The notes under the pieces are model-generated. The model saw only the letters and a program-made list of their open reading frames with translations, was not told the DNA's origin and did not search any database. 20,347 bases of DNA, from positions 1 to 20,347 of the IMG/VR virus record IMGVR_UViG_3300030103_001587; one strand, 5' to 3'. This document shows, piece after piece, positions 1-7,567 of this stretch. The stretch's first letter is position 1. The number at the start of each line of letters is the position of its first letter. This DNA comes from a virus. Position numbers and translations under genes: made by a program.

Positions 1-9
1 ATTTTACAG

Positions 10-402
10 ATGGCAAAAGCTGGTGATATAAAAAGTCTTACTCTTTACAAAAATGGTATCCCTGATGAAGTGATGCAAGAGTTTGACAATATTATCAAAC
101 CTATACAATATAAACCAACAGACTATTCAAAATATATCAACATGAAAACTACTGAGGACTACAAAAAAATGGGGTTGTTTGATGCTTGTAAAACCGAAAG
201 AATTATAAATATTACAAATACAACCTTGAAAAGATATAAAAAAATTGGTGTTTTAAAAGAAAATGAACACTACATTGTAGGAGAGCATTATCACCACAGG
301 ACTATGTACTATCCAGAAAAAACTAAACAAGCAATTATTGATGCTGGTTATGATCAAAAATTAGCTGCGTCACAAAGAGAAAGGTGGGCTAAAACAAAAT
401 GA
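10..402 (+). CDS. Small protein with a possible winged-helix/excisionase-like DNA-binding region
   Basis: This 130-residue protein is not recognised with certainty. Residues about 66-112 (ITNTTLKRYKKIGVLKENEH, then a tyrosine/histidine-rich turn and YYPEKTKQAIIDAG) have the layout of a short helix-turn-helix plus wing, as in MerR- or excisionase-like domains, where a helix beginning with Thr-Leu-Lys-Arg precedes a G-x-L turn. The N-terminal 60 residues are charged and featureless. The ATG at 10 is the first usable start in the window, and nothing upstream can be seen. The stop overlaps the next start (ATGA), so the two are probably translated together. Its position just before terminase would fit a late regulator or a packaging-site binding protein, but this is inference from the fold guess and the position only. 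Confidence 0.6.
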   Translation: MAKAGDIKSLTLYKNGIPDEVMQEFDNIIKPIQYKPTDYSKYINMKTTEDYKKMGLFDACKTERIINITNTTLKRYKKIGVLKENEHYIVGEHYHHRTMYYPEKTKQAIIDAGYDQKLAASQRERWAKTK

Positions 403-842
403 AAACTTATAAATCTGCTATCTGTGCAAAAAATGAAGAAGCACAAAAGTTCCATTTAAAATATCCAAAAGGTTGCAACATAAAAGAACTTCACGAATAT
501 AAATGGCCTGTTAGAAAACAATGGGGTTACTGGATATTTAGATCTTCAAATCTTGTATTGGAATTGCAAACAAAAAGAGGTCGTTGGGCTTATGAAATTG
601 ATTTAGAAAGAATTAACAGCACAGCAGAAATGTTGGACTGGATTTTTCAACTTAACCATAAAAATAGGTTTGGTGACAGTATTTATGGAAATGAAAATCA
701 GGATTTAATTGGAGATTTGATACAAGCCTTTGATGATATTTTTAAACCACAGGCTAATTGTTGTTCTAGAGGTAAAGAAAAAGAGTTTTCTGGCTCTGAA
801 CTTGCAAAAGCATATGCAAAAAAATTAAAAAATGAAAAATAA
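399..842 (+). CDS. Conserved phage protein of unknown function, pre-terminase
   Basis: A 147-residue protein without a named domain that I can assign. Its core runs WGYWIFRSSNLVLELQTKRG, followed by RWAYEIDLERI, MLDWIFQLNHKNR and, after an acidic stretch, LIQAFDDIFKPQANCCS. The pattern of a tryptophan-rich beta start, a conserved I/VDLER, a MLDWIFQ helix and a PQANxCS end looks like a family I associate with phages and prophages, where the role is unknown. No signal peptide or membrane segment is visible. It overlaps the preceding stop (ATGA at 399-402), and its own 3-prime end overlaps the next small gene by 11 nt. The length and internal conservation pattern make it a credible gene; function is open. 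Confidence 0.75.
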   Translation: MKTYKSAICAKNEEAQKFHLKYPKGCNIKELHEYKWPVRKQWGYWIFRSSNLVLELQTKRGRWAYEIDLERINSTAEMLDWIFQLNHKNRFGDSIYGNENQDLIGDLIQAFDDIFKPQANCCSRGKEKEFSGSELAKAYAKKLKNEK

Positions 843-960
843 AGACTTTAACACCTTCAATAATGACCGTATCACAGCGTTAAAAAAACGCATTGATGAA
901 CTAATATTTCTCAAAACAAGCTGGGAAAAACAACAGAAATCGACAAAAACCAGCGATTGA
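832..960 (+). CDS. Small 42-residue protein, unknown function
   Basis: A short reading frame starting at ATG 832 inside the end of the preceding gene and ending at TGA 958-960. It encodes 42 residues with a helical, charged middle (RITALKKRIDELIFLKTSWE), which could form a short amphipathic or coiled-coil helix. It fills the space between the preceding gene and the small terminase subunit exactly, and the overlapping start is like other junctions in this operon, which is the main support. No function can be assigned. Confidence 0.5.
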   Translation: MKNKDFNTFNNDRITALKKRIDELIFLKTSWEKQQKSTKTSD

Positions 961-996
961 CGCTACATTTAGAATAATAAAAACCATAATTACATA

Positions 997-1320
997 GTGG
1001 CTAACGGCAGAACTAGCAAAAATGAGCATGAGTTCAGAGTGAACAAAGTGGCTAAACTTATGTCTGTTGGTACTGTTAGATCAGATATACTGCAATTTGC
1101 CACAACTGAGTGGGGTGTAGCTCAAAGGACTGTTGATAGTTATATTCAAGATGCTAGAGAGATTCTTAAACAAGACTTTGATATTGATAGACGACAATTT
1201 ACTGCGGAAGTTTTAGCTCAATACGCATCACTGGCAAAAGAGGCTAGGAAATCAGGTCAGTTAACAGTTGCTTTGGGCTGTATAAATTCAATGGCAAAGG
1301 TCGGTCAGGTAATGTCTTGA
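997..1320 (+). CDS. Terminase small subunit
   Basis: A 107-residue protein that would recognise phage DNA and load the large terminase for packaging. Residues about 13-57 form a helix-turn-helix: a first helix (FRVNKVAKLMSVG), then VRSDILQFATTEWGVAQRTV and the recognition helix VDSYIQDAREIL. A helical tail (residues 65-105) would serve oligomerisation. The length is on the short side for the family. The start is GTG at 997, chosen because no ATG lies in frame before the domain. It directly precedes the large subunit, the two joined by a TTGA overlap at 1317-1320. The assignment rests on the domain pattern plus this position. Confidence 0.8.
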   Translation: MANGRTSKNEHEFRVNKVAKLMSVGTVRSDILQFATTEWGVAQRTVDSYIQDAREILKQDFDIDRRQFTAEVLAQYASLAKEARKSGQLTVALGCINSMAKVGQVMS

Positions 1321-2657
1321 GCATACTGAACAGAGAAGGATCAGTATTAGATCATGTTGGTAGTCACTATGTTGATATTGATACTGATGACTTGTTAAAC
1401 AGGATCAGGACTGATTTACACCCACCGCAGCAACAGTTCTTTGATAATCAAAATGAAATAGTTGGACTTTCTGCTGGATATGGTGCTGGTAAGACAAGAG
1501 CCTTGTGCAGTATGGCTGTAAAGTTGGCTGCAATGAATATTGGATTTATTGGTGCTGTTATGGAACCAACTGCTCCGCTTATTAGAGACATATGGCAAAC
1601 AGACTTTGAGTTGTTCCTTGAGCAATATGAAATCCCTTACACATTCAGAGCTAGTCCGCTTCCAGAATATACTTTGCACTTCAAGGAAGGTGATAGCAAA
1701 TTACTATGCAGATCTTTTGAAAACTGGTCTAGAATAATTGGTCTGAATCTTTCCCATGTATTAGTAGATGAAATAGATGTTGTAAGTCCAGCTATAGCAG
1801 ATAAAGCTTTCCCTAAAATACTTGGTAGGTTAAGGGCTGGTAATGTCCGTCAGTTTTGTGCAGCCAGTACACCAGAGGGATTTAGATGGCTATACAACAC
1901 CTTTGGTACAGATGAAGCAAAAGAGAGAACAGATAGGCAGTTAATCAAGATGAGGACTCAGGATAACCCACATTTGCCTAGTGACTTTATTGAACGTATG
2001 CAAGCTAACTATGATCCATCAATGTTACAGGCATATCTCAATGGGGAATTTATCAATCTAACTACAGGTCAGGTATATGATCGCTTTACCAGAGAAAACA
2101 ATGTTACCACTGTCAAACCAGAGATAGGACTAGAACCATTGAGAGTGGGCATGGACTTCAACATAGGCAACATGAACGCAGTGATCGGTATTGTTCAAAA
2201 TCAAAAATTGTTAATATTTGATGAGATTAGTGGCAGTCATGATACAGATAGCATTGCCCAAGAGATCAAAGCCAGATACCCTATGAATAAGATTTACATA
2301 TACCCAGATGCAAGTGGAGGCAACAGAAGTACTAATGCAAGTCAGACGGACATTCAGATTCTTGAAGGATATGGGTTCAGCAATCAAAGCCCACGCAGCA
2401 ACCCGCCAGTCAGAGACAGGATTTCTGCCGTACAGGCTTTATTATGTAACGGCAAAGGGGAAAGCCGTTTACAAATCCATGCCAGTTGCAGAAAGCTAAT
2501 TGAATCAATGGAACTTCAGTCATACACAGAAAAGGGAGAACCAGATAAAGAGTCAGGCTATGACCATATGGCTGACGCTGTGGGATATTTGATATGGCGT
2601 GAGTTCAATCCATTATTTGCTAGGTCGGGCAAAGCAACAGGGATTAGAATATATTAA
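1317..2657 (+). CDS. terL: Terminase large subunit (ATPase and nuclease)
   Basis: The packaging motor of the phage: an N-terminal ATPase that pumps DNA into the procapsid and a C-terminal RNase H-like nuclease that cuts concatemers. The 446 residues show a Walker A motif GYGAGKT at 54-60, a Walker B VLVDE at 148-152 and a coupling motif AASTPEG at 182-188. The nuclease domain has MDFNIG (Asp280), IFDEI (Asp302), IYPDASG (Asp331) and YDHMADAVGYL (Asp417/Asp420), so the metal-binding acids appear complete. The length is normal for siphophage TerL. The start is TTG at 1317, overlapping the TerS stop; no upstream ATG or GTG is available without reading into TerS. Translational coupling to TerS is likely. 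Confidence 0.95.
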   Translation: MSILNREGSVLDHVGSHYVDIDTDDLLNRIRTDLHPPQQQFFDNQNEIVGLSAGYGAGKTRALCSMAVKLAAMNIGFIGAVMEPTAPLIRDIWQTDFELFLEQYEIPYTFRASPLPEYTLHFKEGDSKLLCRSFENWSRIIGLNLSHVLVDEIDVVSPAIADKAFPKILGRLRAGNVRQFCAASTPEGFRWLYNTFGTDEAKERTDRQLIKMRTQDNPHLPSDFIERMQANYDPSMLQAYLNGEFINLTTGQVYDRFTRENNVTTVKPEIGLEPLRVGMDFNIGNMNAVIGIVQNQKLLIFDEISGSHDTDSIAQEIKARYPMNKIYIYPDASGGNRSTNASQTDIQILEGYGFSNQSPRSNPPVRDRISAVQALLCNGKGESRLQIHASCRKLIESMELQSYTEKGEPDKESGYDHMADAVGYLIWREFNPLFARSGKATGIRIY

Positions 2658-2683
2658 GAACATGATAGTATTGAGGCAAAACT

Positions 2684-4105
2684 GTGTATAGCTCACTAAA
2701 TATTTACAATCAGCCCATAACACAAGCTGCTACCACAGTTGCAAGCCCTAATGCGGCCTACCAGAGAATGAGTCAGTTCTGGGATTTGATAACAGATTTG
2801 AAGGAAGGAACATACAAAATCAGGAGTGAACATAGAAAGTATTTGCCACAGGAAGCAAGAGAAACAGATGATAGCTATGACGTAAGGCTAAGTAGATCAA
2901 CAGTAGTGCCATATTTGCAGCGTATTGAGAAAATGCTCAGTGGTATGCTGGTCAGAAAGCCAGTCCGTTTAGATGACGTTTCTGATCTTGTTCGTGAGCA
3001 ACTTTTTGATGTTGACCTTGAGGGTAATGATCTCAATGTTTGGTTATACAACACAGCAAGACTAGCAATCAGCTTTGGTCATGTTGGAGTACTAGTAGAT
3101 GCACCAAAGGAAGGGGACAAGACCAGACCCTACTGGGTGACATATACACCAAAAGATATTTTAGGATTTAGATCTGAGATTGTAGATGGCGTAAGGCAAC
3201 TCACACAGTTGCGTTTATTAGAACAGGTTGTTGAACCAGATGGGAAGTATGGTGACAAGATCATTAAACAGATCAGAGTGCTTGAAAGGGGCAGATATGA
3301 GATTCATAGAAAAGATGAAAAGAAAGGTGAATATAAATTGTTTGATGAAGGTGAAATGAGCCTTAAGGACAAGATTCCTTTTGCTATTGCTTATTCAAAC
3401 AGAGTTGGTTACTACGAAAGTCGCAGTCCTTTGTATGACATTGCTGAACTAAACCTCAAGCATTATCAGATACAGTCTGACTTGGATAATATCTTGCATA
3501 TTAGTTCTGTTCCTATGCTTGCAGTCTTTGGCTATCCAAATGCAGATGAGATAACAACAGGCCCTAATGAAGCATTATCACTGCCACCTGAGTCACGCAT
3601 GGAATATATTTCTCCATCTGGCGATAGCTATGACAGTCAGTTCACAAGACTGAAAGATATTGCAGAGCAGATCAATACATTGTCATTAGCCGCAGTGCTT
3701 GGACAGAAACTTGTAGGAGAATCAGCAGAAGCTAAGAGGATAGATAGATCGCAGAATGACAGCACAATGATGGTAATAGCACAGCAGATGCAAGACCTGA
3801 TTGATAATTGCCTTAAGTTCCACAGTGAATATCTTAATGAACCGAATGCTGGTAGTTCTTTTGTTAACAGGGATTTCGTAAGTGCAAGACTAGAACCACA
3901 GGAGATTACAAGTTTACTTACATTGTTTACTGCTGGAACTATTACTCAGGAAACATTATTGAATCAACTTTCTGCTGGTGAGGTTTTGGGTGATGACTTT
4001 GACGTAGAGGAAGAGATTGAAGGCACACAGCAGGGAGGTCTTACAGAAGTTGAGCCACCAGAAGAACCTGACCCAGACCCAGAGGAGGAACAAGAGGAAG
4101 AATGA
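2684..4105 (+). CDS. Portal protein, DUF4055 type
   Basis: The 473-residue portal would form the dodecameric ring at the capsid vertex through which DNA enters and leaves. The N-terminal part (residues about 27-80: FWDLITDLKEGTYKIRSEHR, then KYLP and later YLQRIEKMLSGMLVRKPV) matches the DUF4055 portal family, as does SYDVRLSRS. The middle is alpha/beta (clip/stem) and the last 35 residues are almost purely acidic (Glu, Asp, Pro), as in several portals. It begins at GTG 2684, 26 nt after TerL, with a weak purine stretch upstream (TTGAGGCAAAAC). The order TerL-portal-minor head protein supports the call. No large insert or truncation is seen. Confidence 0.88.
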   Translation: MYSSLNIYNQPITQAATTVASPNAAYQRMSQFWDLITDLKEGTYKIRSEHRKYLPQEARETDDSYDVRLSRSTVVPYLQRIEKMLSGMLVRKPVRLDDVSDLVREQLFDVDLEGNDLNVWLYNTARLAISFGHVGVLVDAPKEGDKTRPYWVTYTPKDILGFRSEIVDGVRQLTQLRLLEQVVEPDGKYGDKIIKQIRVLERGRYEIHRKDEKKGEYKLFDEGEMSLKDKIPFAIAYSNRVGYYESRSPLYDIAELNLKHYQIQSDLDNILHISSVPMLAVFGYPNADEITTGPNEALSLPPESRMEYISPSGDSYDSQFTRLKDIAEQINTLSLAAVLGQKLVGESAEAKRIDRSQNDSTMMVIAQQMQDLIDNCLKFHSEYLNEPNAGSSFVNRDFVSARLEPQEITSLLTLFTAGTITQETLLNQLSAGEVLGDDFDVEEEIEGTQQGGLTEVEPPEEPDPDPEEEQEEE

Positions 4106-4108
4106 TAG

Positions 4109-6364
4109 ATGAGTATTCCAGAGGTATTTTTTAGGGAAACTATTGATATAAATAGATACAGTAATGCCGTATCAGTAGATCTAGTTAGAACTTACAATGA
4201 CGTTATTTTACTTGCAGCAAGAAAGCTCAATGCAATAAATATCAGACAGGCAAAGGCTGGAGAAGGTGTAGTCATAGCACCGCAAACTAAAAAAAGATTG
4301 AGGGCAATCATAGCTCAGTCAAAAAGTAGTCTGGATAAATGGTCTAAGACTTCAACAAAGAAGATGATAAAAGAGATTGAAGGTTTGGCAAAGGTACAGG
4401 CTGGATTTATAGAGGGCGAACTGAAAAAAGCTGTAAAATCAGGAAATATTCCCATCAATTCAGTAGCTGTTAGTTCTAAATATGCAGAGTCGTTTGTCAC
4501 AACAGATCCCACAAAGGTAAACATATTTACAAGCAAGCAATTTACAGAAGATGATTTTAAGAAGTTTGGCTCTGGAAAGTTTGAACTTACTGCAAGACAA
4601 GGTGCAATGCAGACCTTACCAAATGGAGAAACAGTAGAGAAAGCATTTAGAGGTATAGCAACAAGACAACAGGAGGGTTTAGCTAGGACTATCAGACAGG
4701 GTGTATTTAGTGGAGAGTCAACACAGCAGATAGCAAGTCGAATGATAGGTAGGCTGGAGTTTGGACAGAGGGGAAGCGTTAGACAGATAGCACAAGCTGG
4801 TGGTGAACTTACAAAATTAGCTAATCATCAGATACAAACTATTGTCAGAACATCTGTAAACCAAGTCCAGAACCAAGCATCACAGGCTGTTTATGCAGCT
4901 AACAGTAAGGTCGCACCAAAGTATGAATATGTTGCAACGCTTGATTCAAAAACCAGTCCAATATGTAAAAGACTTGATGGTAGAAAGTTTGAATACAACA
5001 AAGGCCCTACACCGCCACAGCATTTTAACTGCCGATCTACTACTGTTCCTGTTGTTGATTATGCAGGGTTAAAGAAACAAAAAGGATTTGAGGATCTAAC
5101 ACCGCCACCCAAAGGCAAAGTTGTAACCCGACCTACAGGAGAGGGGACTGGTAGAGTACCACAGGACACTCAGTATGGTGACTGGCTTTTAGGGCAAGAT
5201 AAGAAACTAAAGGTCAAGACTTTAGGTAATGAACAGAAGGTAAGATATTTTGAACGCTTGGCAAAGAAGGAAGGGTCAGGTCAGAAGGCTATAAGAAAGA
5301 TGGTGAGGGAAGATGGAAGCGAAAGAAGTTTGAAGGACTTGGAGAGATTGTATGGTAAGCCCAGTGATATAACGATCAAGATACCAAAGCCTAAGCCTGT
5401 AACTAAACCTGTGGCGTTTGAGAGAAGGCTAGTTGACTCAAGTCCAGAGCAACTAAGAAAAGCTGGCAAAGGTTTGATTGATGAAGTGGGTGGACTTGAT
5501 GTTGATAAACTTAAAAAACTTGAGGCTGAATTTAAAGTTGCTGCGAAAGAGGCAGCTAGAGATATGAGTGCTTTTGATAAATTTGAAAAAGTTAAAAAGA
5601 ATTACTTTGATTTCAGAGAAAAATTTGAAACTAGATTAACTACTTTGAGAAATAAAATGCTTGAAACGACTCTAAATGATGCACAAGTAAATAAATATAT
5701 TAAAAATACAAAGATTACAACATGGAACGCTGCTCAGAAAACAGAAATCAGAGGTCAGTTAGATGAATATATAAGAATGTTTAATGGTAATGGTTTTATT
5801 GATGCTGAAAATGGAGTTCCAGCTATAACAAAAATTGGTAAAGCAAGCAGAGCATCTAATTCACACTGGAAAGGTTCTATTACTACACAACTTAATAGAC
5901 AAGGAAAGATTAGTAAATCTACAACATTCCACGAAATCACTCATTCAGTGGAAGTTATGAACCCTAAACTAAATAATTATATGAATGAATGGAAATTTAA
6001 AAAGGGATTTACCGATAATGCAAAGATAAAGGAAGTTATCCATAACAAAAGAGCTTTTCCTGAGTCTGGTGCAATTGACAGGGCTGCTGGTAAGCCAATT
6101 TATAAACTCAAAGATATAACAAATATTAGGTATCAACCAAGAGAAAAAGCATTTGTTGACAAGTATTTAGATCCTTATATGGGGAAAAAATATGAACCAT
6201 ATGATTTTTCAAGATTTGGAATAAAAGAAAAACTTGAATCATCTGAAGTTTTAACAATGACTGTCCAACAGTTTGGAAAAGTAGAAAATATGGCTAAATT
6301 ATATAGAGAACACCCAGAACTGTTTGAGTTAATTGTAGGTATGTCTAGGGCAAAGGGTCTATAG
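4109..6364 (+). CDS. MuF/SPP1 gp7-type minor head protein fused to a zinc-metallopeptidase (HExxH) domain
   Basis: A 751-residue fusion. Residues 1-320 are the head-morphogenesis domain that sits with the portal inside the capsid; its signature is at 273-310, YEYVATLDSKTSPICKRLDG then PPQHFNCRS, with Cys286, His305 and Cys308. Residues 350-415 (TQYGDWLLGQ onward) form a linker domain common in these proteins. Residues 440-560 are helical and charged, likely coiled coil. The end, 560-751, has STTFHEITHSVE with HEITH at 608-612 and a downstream ESSEVLTM with Glu713, the expected two His, catalytic Glu and third acidic ligand of a zincin. Minor head proteins with variable C-terminal enzymes are known from temperate phages, some as toxins. 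Here the domain could be a maturation protease or an ejected effector. A minus-strand gene overlaps its 3-prime end. Confidence 0.88.
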   Translation: MSIPEVFFRETIDINRYSNAVSVDLVRTYNDVILLAARKLNAINIRQAKAGEGVVIAPQTKKRLRAIIAQSKSSLDKWSKTSTKKMIKEIEGLAKVQAGFIEGELKKAVKSGNIPINSVAVSSKYAESFVTTDPTKVNIFTSKQFTEDDFKKFGSGKFELTARQGAMQTLPNGETVEKAFRGIATRQQEGLARTIRQGVFSGESTQQIASRMIGRLEFGQRGSVRQIAQAGGELTKLANHQIQTIVRTSVNQVQNQASQAVYAANSKVAPKYEYVATLDSKTSPICKRLDGRKFEYNKGPTPPQHFNCRSTTVPVVDYAGLKKQKGFEDLTPPPKGKVVTRPTGEGTGRVPQDTQYGDWLLGQDKKLKVKTLGNEQKVRYFERLAKKEGSGQKAIRKMVREDGSERSLKDLERLYGKPSDITIKIPKPKPVTKPVAFERRLVDSSPEQLRKAGKGLIDEVGGLDVDKLKKLEAEFKVAAKEAARDMSAFDKFEKVKKNYFDFREKFETRLTTLRNKMLETTLNDAQVNKYIKNTKITTWNAAQKTEIRGQLDEYIRMFNGNGFIDAENGVPAITKIGKASRASNSHWKGSITTQLNRQGKISKSTTFHEITHSVEVMNPKLNNYMNEWKFKKGFTDNAKIKEVIHNKRAFPESGAIDRAAGKPIYKLKDITNIRYQPREKAFVDKYLDPYMGKKYEPYDFSRFGIKEKLESSEVLTMTVQQFGKVENMAKLYREHPELFELIVGMSRAKGL

Positions 6365-6647
6365 CATATCCAGTTGTATAACTTTTTAAATCTTTGACAG
6401 CTTGTAGTCTTGATTTTTCTGGCACTTTTACGTTTGACAACCCAACTGAGTTAACGGCTGCATTAATTACATCTGCAATATCACAACTGTTTTTATCAAA
6501 TATATGACCATGAACACCATATAGTCCCTCTCTTACATCATTTTCCCAAAGCTCAACGGCATCTTTTGAACCTACAGCCTTTGCTGTTTTATTAGAATGT
6601 TGAATCTCAATATCCCCTAATGGGGTGGTGATAGTTATAGTAAGCAT
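6345..6647 (-). CDS. Small minus-strand protein, convergent with the minor head gene, unknown function
   Basis: This is the only credible gene on the minus strand. It encodes 100 residues: a beta-rich start (MLTITITTPLGDIEI), a helix (DAVELWENDVREG), then a conserved-looking LYGVHGHIFD turn and two further helices. The + strand from 6365 to 6662 has no competing reading frame, which would be the only non-coding hole of this size in the window, so the minus ORF is likely real. Its last 20 nt overlap antiparallel with the end of the minor head-metallopeptidase gene. No Shine-Dalgarno is seen before its ATG, and possible promoter elements upstream are weak. It may be an inhibitor, chaperone or partner of the fused domain, or an unrelated cargo gene; function is unassigned. 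Confidence 0.65.
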   Translation of the reverse strand: MLTITITTPLGDIEIQHSNKTAKAVGSKDAVELWENDVREGLYGVHGHIFDKNSCDIADVINAAVNSVGLSNVKVPEKSRLQAVKDLKSYTTGYAIDPLP

Positions 6648-6662
6648 AGTTGTAGTTTAGTT

Positions 6663-6794
6663 ATGCCACTTAAAAAAGGCAAATCACAAAAGGCTATCTT
6701 TGGCAATATACGTTTGCTGATGAAAGAGGGCAAGACATTAAAACAAGCACAGGCAATAGCTTTATCGACTGCTAAAAAACGCAAAAGGAAGTAA
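6663..6794 (+). CDS. Small basic phage protein with KQAxAIALS motif
   Basis: A 43-residue protein, start ATG 6663, stop TAA 6792-6794. The sequence MPLKKGKSQKAIFGNIRLLM followed by KEGKTLKQAQAIALSTAKKR resembles a very common family of short phage proteins that begin MPLxKGxS and end with a K-Q-A-x-A-I-A-L-S helix and lysines; the function of that family is unknown. It starts 16 nt from the oppositely oriented start of the minus-strand gene, so the space between the two starts is a short divergent region. It is the first of seven tiny + strand genes placed between the minor head and scaffold genes. Confidence 0.75.
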   Translation: MPLKKGKSQKAIFGNIRLLMKEGKTLKQAQAIALSTAKKRKRK

Positions 6795-6819
6795 TATAAA
6801 GACAGCTACTTTTATTGTT

Positions 6820-6894
6820 ATGCCTAAGGGTGTTGGTTATGGTTCTATGAAACCAAAGGGAACAAAGAAGAAAAAGAAAGGAGGCAAAAAGTAA
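6820..6894 (+). CDS. 24-residue lysine-rich microprotein
   Basis: Start ATG 6820, stop TAA 6892-6894. The peptide begins MPKGVGYGSMKPKG and ends in a run of lysines interrupted by glycines; 10 of 24 residues are Lys. Short proteins starting MPKGxGYG with a basic tail recur among phages, in my recollection, without known function. The next start overlaps its stop (TAATG), the coupling style used elsewhere in the operon, and a purine-rich stretch (AAAGGAGG at 6878-6885) lies within the gene at good distance to serve the next start. Its size means that coding status is inferred mainly from context. Confidence 0.5.
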   Translation: MPKGVGYGSMKPKGTKKKKKGGKK

Positions 6895-6983
6895 TGGGAT
6901 ATATTTTTAAGGTACAGGGCGAAGAGGAAACAAAAAAGCCCAAAGAAACCAAGCCCACTGCTAAAAAGAAAACTAAGAAGTGA
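6894..6983 (+). CDS. 29-residue basic microprotein
   Basis: Start ATG 6894 overlapping the previous stop, stop TGA 6981-6983 overlapping the next GTG start (GTGA). It encodes MGYIFKVQGEEETKKPKETK followed by a Lys/Thr-rich tail. A ribosome binding sequence AAAGGAGG sits about 8 nt before the ATG, one of the best in the window, which supports translation. No known domain. It forms part of the lysine-rich microprotein cassette. Confidence 0.5.
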   Translation: MGYIFKVQGEEETKKPKETKPTAKKKTKK

Positions 6984-7207
6984 CTAGAAAACTAAGGCGA
7001 GTTCCAAAGGACAAAAAGACAGGTGTTCCCAAAAAATATCTGTCTGGTTCTAAAAACAGGTCTGCGAAAGCGGCTGAGATAAAGCGAACTGCCGAAGCTT
7101 ATAGAAAAGGAGAGTATATTGATATAAAAGCTGTATCTAAATCACGCACCAAACAAAATGTCACAGGCAAAAAGAAGAAAACCACTAAGCGAAAAAGTAA
7201 AAGGTAG
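6980..7207 (+). CDS. Small basic phage protein (VPKKYLSG type, possibly DUF5824-like)
   Basis: A 75-residue protein beginning at GTG 6980. The N-terminal part, TRKLRRVPKDKKTGVPKKYL followed by SGSKNRSAKAAEIKRTAEAY, resembles short phage proteins with a VPKKY(L/V)SG motif and a helix ending in YRKG; I think of DUF5824, but that name is from memory and unconfirmed. The C-terminal 20 residues are nearly all Lys, Arg and Thr. That tail is encoded by the same DNA as the start of the next gene, in another frame (50-nt overlap). Strong positive charge suggests nucleic acid or capsid-interior binding, as inference. Confidence 0.7.
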   Translation: MTRKLRRVPKDKKTGVPKKYLSGSKNRSAKAAEIKRTAEAYRKGEYIDIKAVSKSRTKQNVTGKKKKTTKRKSKR

Positions 7208-7415
7208 TCTCAAAAAAAAAGCTGATGGGACTAAGTTTTTTTATGGAGAACTTGCAGAAGTTTATCGCAAGGGACAAGGTGCTTACCTTTCTGCTGGATC
7301 AAGAAATGTTCCTATGGGTGCGTGGGCTATGGGCAGAGTAAACAGCTACATGAGAGGTGATAAAGCAAGAACAGCAGACGCAGCTATCTACAACAAATAC
7401 CAAAAAAGAAGATGA
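7158..7415 (+). CDS. Small phage protein with AWAMGRVNSYMRG motif (DUF5872-like)
   Basis: An 85-residue protein. Residues 18-85 include LKKKADGTKFFYGELAEVYR, then KGQGAYLSAGSRNVPMGAWA and MGRVNSYMRG, ending with ARTADAAIYNKYQKRR. This matches a widespread family of short proteins in phages (Y-R-(K/R)-G, W-A-x-x-R-V-N-S, A-D-A) of unknown function; DUF5872 is my best guess for the name. The ATG at 7158 lies 50 nt inside the previous gene in a different frame. Shorter starts would remove the SEKVKGSLKKKA lead-in that family members usually have, so I keep this start. The stop overlaps the next ATG (ATGA). Confidence 0.75.
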   Translation: MSQAKRRKPLSEKVKGSLKKKADGTKFFYGELAEVYRKGQGAYLSAGSRNVPMGAWAMGRVNSYMRGDKARTADAAIYNKYQKRR

Positions 7416-7567
7416 AACTTACTACCAGACAAAAAAACACACTTGCAAAGCACCAGAAGGCTCATGGTCACACAAAGGCTCACATGGAATATATGAAACG
7501 CAAGATGAGAGAAGGTGTTTCATTTACTGAAGCTCATAGAATGGCTATGAGGCAAAAAGGCAAATGA
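7412..7567 (+). CDS. 51-residue His/Lys-rich small phage protein
   Basis: Start ATG 7412 (ATGA overlap with the previous stop) and stop TGA 7565-7567, which overlaps the next start. The sequence starts MKLTTRQKNTLAKHQKAHGH and continues TKAHMEYMKRKMREGVSFTE with a final AHRMAMRQKGK. It resembles recurrent short phage proteins of the form LTxxQxxxLxxH...HMxxMxxxMxxGxxFxxAHxxA, function unknown. Six histidines in 51 residues might bind a metal, but no defined site is visible. Perfect packing between its neighbours supports it being a real gene. Confidence 0.68.
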   Translation: MKLTTRQKNTLAKHQKAHGHTKAHMEYMKRKMREGVSFTEAHRMAMRQKGK

